Shown piece after piece: positions 6,001-8,372 of a stretch of DNA of 8,372 nucleotides (position 1 is the first letter of the stretch; every line of letters begins with the position of its first letter). The stretch spans positions 1-8,372 of the forward strand of contig JAQUON010000064.1 in assembly GCA_028717045.1 (NCBI GenBank), read 5' to 3'. This DNA is from Candidatus Omnitrophota bacterium. GTDB lineage: Bacteria > Omnitrophota > Gorgyraeia > Gygaellales > Profunditerraquicolaceae. Below the pieces are notes generated by a model. That model had not been told where the DNA came from. It worked only from the letters and a program-made list of their open reading frames with translations, and did not search any database. A program made the position numbers and the translations under genes.

Positions 6001-8372
6001 GAAAAGTCATTACGCCTCTGGTCCTTACCGGAACAGGTGCATTGATGTATTATGCAGGCGAAAAGATGAATTCCGATATAGGGAACTATATTAAGATCGC
6101 AGGCTTAGCAAGTATCGGAACAGGCCTATGGTTAGCCGGCTCTCATATCAAGAACACCAATCTATTCATGAATCCACGCTCATGGATGAACCGGGTTTTT
6201 GGCGTAGGGGCCGAGGGATGGACAAAGGCCCGATATAATATTAGGTATGGCGTTGCCGGCGCAGCAGGTGGCATTGCGTACGGAATATTAAAAGGCGACA
6301 TAAGCGGAATAGCAGACTGGAAAAACCTTTTCTATGGCGGTATGGGCGCTTTGGCAGGCATGGGATTCAGACAGCTGCCCGCGATTGTGCCATGGACAGC
6401 AGAAGCAGCCGGCCAAACCGCGCTCATTTTTGCTACTAAAAAAGGCGTTTTTGATCCTGCTATCGGCGCAATCGAAGCAGGGCTTAATCCTTATAAAACG
6501 TTTAATTTACAAGAGGCAACAAGCTTTAGTCTTACTCCCTGGGAAAGAAAACATGAAATCTTGCGTTATGCGGAACGGTTTGAAGATTTACCGACAGAGA
6601 CACGGGAAATATTAAAGGCAAAGCCCGAATTTGAAAACATGACAGTTGAGCAGATCACCGCTGACATCATTGATCCAAAGACTCTCTATCTGCGCGATAT
6701 GGATGCCGGTAAGTATTTCCGTATTTCTCGGGGTGAGACCTCCGATTTATCCTCGGCGCTCGGCTATGGATTATTGATGCGGGCGGCGATTATCGGCGCA
6801 AATGCAGGCTACAAATCATACATCAAGGGAGAAGTTGAGAATCCGCTTGGATTTGGAAAAGGTTTAGGTCAGGCTTTTCGCCAGATGTGGGAAAGGCCCA
6901 GCAAAATAGGATCACTGCGCACCTGGTATGAGTTCGGCAATAAGAATCCTTTAGTTGGCATTGGCACCAGTGGCATGCTTTTAGGAGGCGCTTCCTACGG
7001 TATAGGAAGCCTACTTAAAGACGAGCAGGTATCAGATTTGTTTAAAACCACAGGGAAGTATATTACTGCGGCAGGCGCAATAACCACAGCAGCCGGCTTG
7101 ATAAGAGCCGGTTTTGCGAAGCAAGAGCCCTTACGTACAAGCGCACTCAGTAAGTTTGGCGGAGCAAGCACTGCAATGACAAAAGCTATTGCTTGGGATC
7201 TTGGCTTACGTGGCACTGTCGGCAATCTGCTTTTTATCATTGCGCCTCTTTCTGGCGCCGTAGAAACCGCATCGCTTTTAAGCAAACGATACCTTATGCC
7301 TTCAGCGTATAGCGGCTTTGAATATGATCTATTGGATTCCACGCTTGGTGCCTTCTGGATTACGCCAACAGAAGCAAGCCGTTACGGCGACCCGACATTG
7401 GCCAGCAGGAGGAAATACGAAGATCTTCTGACGCAATTTAAGGGTTCTTCTAGTTTGGCTGATAAATTTATATCGGGGCTGGGGATTGCAGGAAGGGCAT
7501 ATGCATCAGGATTATACGGGCAGTGGCAGTTTAAGAATGACCTGTTTGATTTGGCTGATGAAAAGAACATAAAAGACTATGAGCGGCTTTCAACAAAAGA
7601 GTTGATTGCGCAATTGGGTGCGGACGCCGACCTCATTATTAACCGGGTAAGAACCGTAGCAGAGAGCAAAGGATTTGGTGATTGGCAGAGCGCTCCGGCA
7701 GAAGACTTGATTTCACGCTTAGACGGATTAGTAAAAGTCGAACATTTAAATGAACTTGTTTCCTTAAAAGACGGCAAGCTCAACATTGATCTGCACATCA
7801 GGGATGTTGAGCGTAGCAATGTAGCATTTTCTCTTGCGTTAGCGGTATTAAACCCGGTGGCTGCATCATACTTCACCAATATAAAAGCCGGCGACTTCGG
7901 GAGAAAATTCCAGGCATTTGGCCACGGCTGGGAAGAGGGTTTAGGAAGCCTGATCCCCAGGACTGTAGCCAAGGTGCCTGCTGCCGAAAGTAAACTGGGA
8001 AGCCGTTTGTATGATTTTGCAGTAGGCGGCACCGCAGAAGAATTAATACCTGAAAACGTTATTCAGTTAGGGTTGAATTTAGTCCCGCTTAACGTAATCA
8101 TGCCGAATAGATGGGCGCAGCAGTTTTCCGAAGTCGCACAGGAAATCTTGACGCCGAATGGCCATCTTGGTAGATTAAACCATAATGATGCGCTGCGTAT
8201 TTTAAGGAACGGCGGACATGTCACAGGAATCAATTTCCAGGTAAGGCGCGACGATGCAAAAGGACAGGCAGCCCAGAGGGCGTACGATTTACAGAGACGG
8301 CTGATAGGCAAAACCTGGCAGCAGATCGAAGGAGATGCGCAGCTTCTGCGCGATATAGGTTCTGCGTTGAGC
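3..8372 (+). CDS. Internal fragment of a giant repetitive, partly hydrophobic protein of unknown function (open at both ends)
   Basis: One reading frame, codons starting at bases divisible by three, runs from base 3 to base 8372 with no stop: 2,790 codons. Start and stop both lie outside, so the true start cannot be chosen and the many internal ATGs need not be starts. Domain order is: beta-rich degenerate repeats (residues 1-972), a polar helical linker (974-1216), a long Gly/Ala-rich region with many hydrophobic hairpins (1217-2626), and a polar helical segment (2627 to edge). No cysteine codon occurs anywhere in frame. No catalytic motif, nucleotide-binding loop, glycosyltransferase or peptidase signature was recognised, and no signal peptide can be seen because the N-terminus is missing. 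Proteins of this scale are known from Omnitrophota and a few other uncultivated phyla. A surface adhesin or membrane-anchored giant protein is the inference; a phage-type polyprotein is an alternative. The reading frame is certain, the function is not. Confidence 0.95.
267..284 (+). repeat. TKGSFV motif, first exact copy
   Basis: Residues 89-94 read TKGSFV, identical to residues 742-747. In both places the motif is followed 16 to 18 residues later by a D-[HR]-[VI]-x-P-like strand (DHVVPIEKYV here, DRIPLVARQD in the second), so the similarity is more than six residues. The codons differ, so this is conserved protein, not recent DNA duplication. Confidence 0.5.
378..398 (+). repeat. GYL[ST]LGE motif, first copy
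   Basis: Residues 126-132 read GYLTLGE and match GYLSLGE at residues 491-497. In both copies an aromatic strand follows and then a T/V-S-P turn (SFVSPAV here, SRLTSPRI in the second). It is probably one beta hairpin of the repeat unit. Confidence 0.45.
657..773 (+). repeat. Degenerate protein repeat, copy C (residues 219-257)
   Basis: This 39-residue stretch aligns with 2064-2177. GMRYAQKDTGMHF corresponds to GFRFEKGQGIHF, and after a turn of about ten residues GRLVFGDNGISW corresponds to TDIVIGGENKDTITF. The layout is strand-turn-strand twice, consistent with a four-stranded beta unit. Function unknown. Confidence 0.6.
1473..1493 (+). repeat. GYL[ST]LGE motif, second copy
   Basis: Residues 491-497, GYLSLGE, 365 residues after the first copy and 39 residues before repeat A. 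The irregular spacing relative to the A/B interval of 235 residues indicates insertions or shuffled units. Confidence 0.45.
1590..1829 (+). repeat. Degenerate protein repeat, copy A (residues 530-609)
   Basis: This 80-residue stretch aligns with copy B at 2295-2552 over its whole length. Shared landmarks in order are: LAQNEKGEFVIP against VARQDAKGEWNAVP; IDFVIQEQVNGE against LDYNIQQRVNGG; a following W and K (QWSPK against DWVTK); and at the end HYGIQDLSVIPQG against HYLIKGLSFVEPG. The match is at protein level only, since the DNA has diverged. The order of the shared blocks and the similar length make chance similarity unlikely. The pattern suggests a beta domain of about 80 residues whose start-to-start distance to copy B is 235 residues. 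Confidence 0.75.
2064..2177 (+). repeat. Degenerate protein repeat, copy C' (residues 688-725)
   Basis: The 38-residue partner of copy C. The G-[MF]-R-[YF] then G-[MI]-H-F signature is shared, followed by an I/L-V-[FI]-G-[DG]-[NE] strand and an aromatic end. It lies between the TKGVVPAVLQ motif (residue 642) and TKGSFV (residue 742), so C-type and TKG-type elements alternate here. Confidence 0.6.
2226..2243 (+). repeat. TKGSFV motif, second exact copy
   Basis: Residues 742-747, just before repeat B. It marks the start of a unit running into the R-I-P-L-V-A strand of copy B. A looser relative, TKGDFFVPE, is at 1044-1070, followed by VPSVLTYQGRQEG at 1125-1163, which seems to be the same element again. 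Confidence 0.5.
2295..2552 (+). repeat. Degenerate protein repeat, copy B (residues 765-850)
   Basis: This is the 86-residue partner of copy A. It carries the same ordered blocks: a V-A-x-Q-D-x-K-G-E-W opening, the IQQRVNGG core, DWVTK, and the closing HYLIKGLSFVEPG. Relative to A it has a few extra residues between the W-x-x-K block and the H-Y block. It is preceded by the TKGSFV motif (residues 742-747), whereas copy A is preceded by a looser, KG-less stretch, so the larger repeat unit around the core is not strictly conserved. Confidence 0.75.
2730..2771 (+). repeat. Probable third, partial copy of the C-type element (residues 910-923)
   Basis: NLKYQFEGGAVHL matches the first half of the C signature: small or polar residue, hydrophobic, R/K, aromatic, then G-[AIVM]-H-[FL]. 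The second half is not convincingly conserved, although an AVTVTDT strand follows at residue 938. It is short, so the call is moderate. It is the last repeat element seen before the helical linker. Confidence 0.4.
2922..3650 (+). other. Polar helical linker (residues 974-1216)
   Basis: After residue 973 the beta-type pattern stops and amphipathic helices appear, for example ADFDQAQKAINDL, AMKSVVAEFKRATQEYQEA, KREAWRQAMSNYLSLAYQ and ELSVAEQALDLMLQKG. There are Ala/Glu/Lys/Gln runs with heptad-like hydrophobic spacing and no membrane segment. The stretch sits between the repetitive beta portion and the hydrophobic portion, so a stalk or spacer role is plausible. No family was recognised. Confidence 0.5.
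3651..3722 (+). repeat. Glycine-rich hydrophobic segment 1 (hairpin-family first arm)
   Basis: Residues 1217-1240. The core GVAGGVTYGVG matches GAAGGIAYGIL in the hairpin at 6246-6371 position for position around A-G-G-[VI]-x-Y-G-[VI], and it is followed by G-W-D as the other is by G-D. The second arm (LSRALLFTSKGVVG) is weaker. This is the first strongly hydrophobic stretch in the visible protein and marks the change of region. Confidence 0.55.
3780..4016 (+). other. Polar insert between hydrophobic segments (residues 1260-1338)
   Basis: About 80 soluble-type residues. The middle reads DPSKWEYMLTDSGKWYKMHE, where K-W-x-Y/K-M appears twice nine residues apart, like a small beta hairpin with Trp/Tyr at matching positions. 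The end is Lys-rich (FGENKELGKQKW). No family recognised. Confidence 0.35.
4017..4163 (+). repeat. Hydrophobic helix pair (residues 1339-1387)
   Basis: The first arm is YYGLGLGGQVSEVALQLLL; after a KKIAGLNIGAK turn the second arm reads FTLASLTTAAV before the charged DELTYSRTGR. Lysines at the turn and Gly spacing suit a membrane hairpin, but the Glu inside the first arm makes membrane crossing uncertain. Confidence 0.45.
4209..4283 (+). other. Hydrophobic segment (residues 1403-1427)
   Basis: LVFSFAMPAAGAK followed by IARSIAVASGI. One short helix or two half-helices with a Pro and a Lys in the middle. Membrane insertion is possible, but the basic residues argue for a surface-lying helix. Confidence 0.35.
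4377..4526 (+). repeat. Hydrophobic hairpin (residues 1459-1508)
   Basis: The first arm is ALYNVAIGHTVNTLATG, the loop RPATLSES, and the second arm AGNVLGTYGVSGLFQGLRYF. The second arm has the N-x-x-G-x-x-G-x-x-G spacing seen in the hairpins at 4587-4721 and 6246-6371, so it is placed in the same repeat family, as a more diverged member. Confidence 0.5.
4587..4721 (+). repeat. Hydrophobic hairpin, best-preserved copy 1 (residues 1529-1573)
   Basis: The first arm YPLLGGATGLVY aligns with YGVAGAAGGIAY of the hairpin at 6246-6371: both have Y at position 1, G at 5, A at 7, G at 9 and Y at 12. Both have a loop containing G-D, then a second arm starting with N and containing G-M-G (TNIGVGMGVGLGIAG here, KNLFYGGMGALAGMG there). 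This is the strongest evidence that the hydrophobic part was built by repeating one hairpin module. Confidence 0.65.
4926..5084 (+). repeat. Hydrophobic hairpin with a longer loop (residues 1642-1694)
   Basis: The first arm YPLNFLAGSTAGAY shares the Y-P-L opening and small-residue spacing with the copy at 4587-4721. The loop (about 25 residues, with RQRLHITDANGNTF) is longer and ends in a predicted strand. The second arm is LGGIGYGLNALV, then SPG. A run of seven G bases lies at 5042-5048 within the second arm. Confidence 0.55.
5085..5429 (+). other. Polar helical insert (residues 1695-1809)
   Basis: Amphipathic helices with moderate Ala content: LGNVGDFAGIKNQWSND, ESTTAFLKSVNAVGDKIG, AVDAFLNTASGAL and FVKDFAQLWNLKNL. 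The stretch FKGNVASFMLASPVAV is mildly hydrophobic. It ends in an Asn/Pro-rich turn (NPNSNPGN). Role unknown. Confidence 0.35.
5706..5897 (+). repeat. Hydrophobic hairpin with a charged loop (residues 1902-1965)
   Basis: INTALALGLNAFDAI forms the first arm, RKSGRGHEGEAINK the loop, and YGLAYSMPSVASSAFGITAS with FNLLGMGY the second, longer arm. It fits the general hairpin plan but has no close consensus match. Confidence 0.4.
6009..6152 (+). repeat. Hydrophobic hairpin (residues 2003-2050)
   Basis: The first arm is TPLVLTGTGALMYYAG, the loop EKMNSDIGN, and the second arm YIKIAGLASIGTGLWLAG. The arms have about 16 to 18 residues each, with a short acidic loop and basic residues after the second arm (SHIK). 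One of the more convincing membrane-type hairpins here. Confidence 0.55.
6246..6371 (+). repeat. Hydrophobic hairpin, best-preserved copy 2 (residues 2082-2123)
   Basis: The first arm is YGVAGAAGGIAYGIL, the loop KGDISGIADWKN, and the second arm LFYGGMGALAGMGF, ending in Arg. It aligns residue by residue with 4587-4721 in the first arm and shares the G-D loop and N...G-M-G second arm. It lies 553 residues further along, so the two are not adjacent tandem copies. Confidence 0.65.
6372..6758 (+). other. Polar helical insert (residues 2124-2252)
   Basis: It starts with a mixed stretch (EAAGQTALIFATKKG), then a charged helical block with TPWERKHEILRYAERFEDLP and TREILKAKPEFENMTVEQIT, then a strand-turn segment (LYLRDMDAGKYFRISRGE). 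The charge and lack of hydrophobic runs suggest a folded soluble subdomain between two membrane-type segments. No family recognised. Confidence 0.4.
6759..6839 (+). other. Hydrophobic segment (residues 2253-2279)
   Basis: LGYGLLMRAAIIGANAGY followed by KSYIKGEVE. The Gly/Ala pattern and the Y-K-x-Y-I-K-G-E exit resemble the end of a first arm plus loop. The following sequence (residues 2280-2314) is polar, so the partner arm is missing or is the next hairpin. Confidence 0.4.
6948..7112 (+). repeat. Hydrophobic hairpin (residues 2316-2370)
   Basis: The first arm PLVGIGTSGMLLGGASYGIG contains L-L-G-G-A, as in the copy at 4587-4721. The loop SLLKDEQVSDLFKTTGK is charged. The second arm YITAAGAITTAAGLI is Ala/Thr-rich and ends in R-A-G. 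Good agreement with the module, with one of the longer loops. Confidence 0.55.
7212..7280 (+). other. Hydrophobic segment (residues 2404-2426)
   Basis: GTVGNLLFIIAPLSGAVETA contains the most hydrophobic core in this half (NLLFIIAPL), with Arg before it and Lys-Arg after SLL. A plausible single membrane helix, or a buried helix. Confidence 0.45.
7290..7817 (+). other. Large polar insert (residues 2430-2605)
   Basis: About 176 residues, the longest soluble insert in the hydrophobic part. It contains WITPTEASRYGDPTLASRRK, a Gly/Ala stretch (ISGLGIAGRAYASGLYG), then acidic helices. LSTKELIAQL (residue 2529) and APAEDLISRL (residue 2564) are similar helix starts 35 to 36 residues apart. It ends with a K-D-G strand (SLKDGKLNIDLHIRD). 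Role unknown. Confidence 0.4.
7818..7880 (+). other. Last hydrophobic segment of the window (residues 2606-2626)
   Basis: NVAFSLALAVLNPVAASYF, flanked by the acidic/basic RDVERS before and TNIKAG after. It is long enough for a membrane helix, with an Asn-Pro kink. It closes the hydrophobic region; the sequence after it is polar to the window edge. Confidence 0.45.
7881..8372 (+). other. Polar C-proximal part of the visible protein (residues 2627-2790)
   Basis: GHGWEEGLGSLIPR (residue 2641) and VGGTAEELIPENVIQLGLN (residue 2674) both put an acidic pair after Gly in a helix start. Then come an aromatic/Pro segment (IMPNRWAQQF), a helix start after TPNGHLGRLNHNDALRIL, and a highly charged helix (RRDDAKGQAAQRAYDLQRRL). 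The protein continues past the edge. No domain recognised. Confidence 0.45.

Larger units (their letters stand above)
3651..7880 (+). other. Gly/Ala-rich hydrophobic region with repeated helical hairpins (residues 1217-2626)
   Basis: About twenty hydrophobic stretches of roughly 15 to 22 residues lie here. They are rich in Gly, Ala, Leu, Ile and Val with small-xxx-small (GxxxG-like) spacing, often paired across a short polar loop. The best ones are listed separately. Polar helical inserts lie at 3780-4016, 5085-5429, 6372-6758 and 7290-7817. The pattern fits either a polytopic membrane protein with many hairpins or a hydrophobic helical-repeat fold. Many segments contain a charged residue near the middle or are only moderately hydrophobic, so the number that truly cross a membrane cannot be settled by eye. 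Confidence 0.6.

Noticed and set aside
6995..7342. Minus-strand ORF of 115 codons with hydrophobic stretches
   Set aside because: Its hydrophobicity mirrors the Gly/Ala codons of the + strand hairpin at 6948-7112; not an independent gene.
7584..7742. LSTKELIAQL and APAEDLISRL as a true helical repeat
   Set aside because: Only L-I and the final L are identical over ten residues; this resembles common helix-capping composition and is too weak for a repeat call.
3651..7880. Hydrophobic region as a transporter or a phage tape-measure protein
   Set aside because: No transporter signature residues or domain order were seen. The tape-measure idea lacks neighbouring phage genes, and the beta-rich repeats before the hydrophobic part do not fit well.
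7577..8032. Minus-strand ORF of 151 codons, the longest complete ORF with a start
   Set aside because: It lies wholly opposite the open + frame, its protein is Ser/Pro/Leu-rich with no domain-like pattern, and such antisense ORFs are expected opposite a long coding frame.
8037..8057. EELIPEN as an intramembrane protease (CPBP-type EExxxR) motif
   Set aside because: The required Arg is absent (Glu-Asn instead) and the later His/Asn motifs in membrane helices are not present.

Overview
The whole window is the inside of one gene. Reading the + strand from base 3, the frame stays open for 2,790 codons to the last base, with no stop and no gene boundary at either end. The protein is therefore longer than 2,790 residues. 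There is no intergenic DNA, tRNA, rRNA, CRISPR array, insertion sequence, promoter, ribosome binding site or terminator. The other ORFs on both strands are shadows of this frame. Residue n of the visible protein begins at base 3n.

Layout. (1) Bases 3-2918 (residues 1-972) look beta-rich and adhesin-like: short alternating strands and turns, many Gly/Asn/Asp/Thr, and strongly degenerate internal repeats. The clearest are an 80/86-residue pair (A at 1590-1829, B at 2295-2552) and a 38/39-residue pair (C at 657-773, C' at 2064-2177), plus recurring short motifs (TKGSFV, GYL[ST]LGE, and a VAxxxxKGE-like turn). (2) Bases 2922-3650 (residues 974-1216) are helical and mostly polar, a linker or coiled stalk. 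(3) Bases 3651-7880 (residues 1217-2626) hold a long series of Gly/Ala-rich hydrophobic segments, many paired as helical hairpins with a common pattern (G-x-A-x-G-x-x-Y, a short G-D or charged loop, then N-x-x-x-G-x-G), separated by polar helical inserts. (4) Bases 7881-8372 are polar and helical and run off the edge.

No enzyme active site or named domain family was recognised. The protein has no cysteine at all in 2,790 residues; every TGC/TGT in the window was checked against the frame. That fits a protein made for an exported, oxidising or cell-surface setting.

Organism. Single ORFs this large with no recognisable domains, intermediate GC and a mixed AGA/AGG/CGC arginine codon set suggest an uncultivated bacterium. 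Candidatus Omnitrophota (former OP3) is the best guess, because that phylum is known to encode proteins of thousands to tens of thousands of residues. This is inference; no marker gene is present. The working model is a giant surface or membrane-associated protein: a repetitive beta-rich portion, joined by a helical linker to a very long membrane-inserting or hydrophobic helical-repeat portion.
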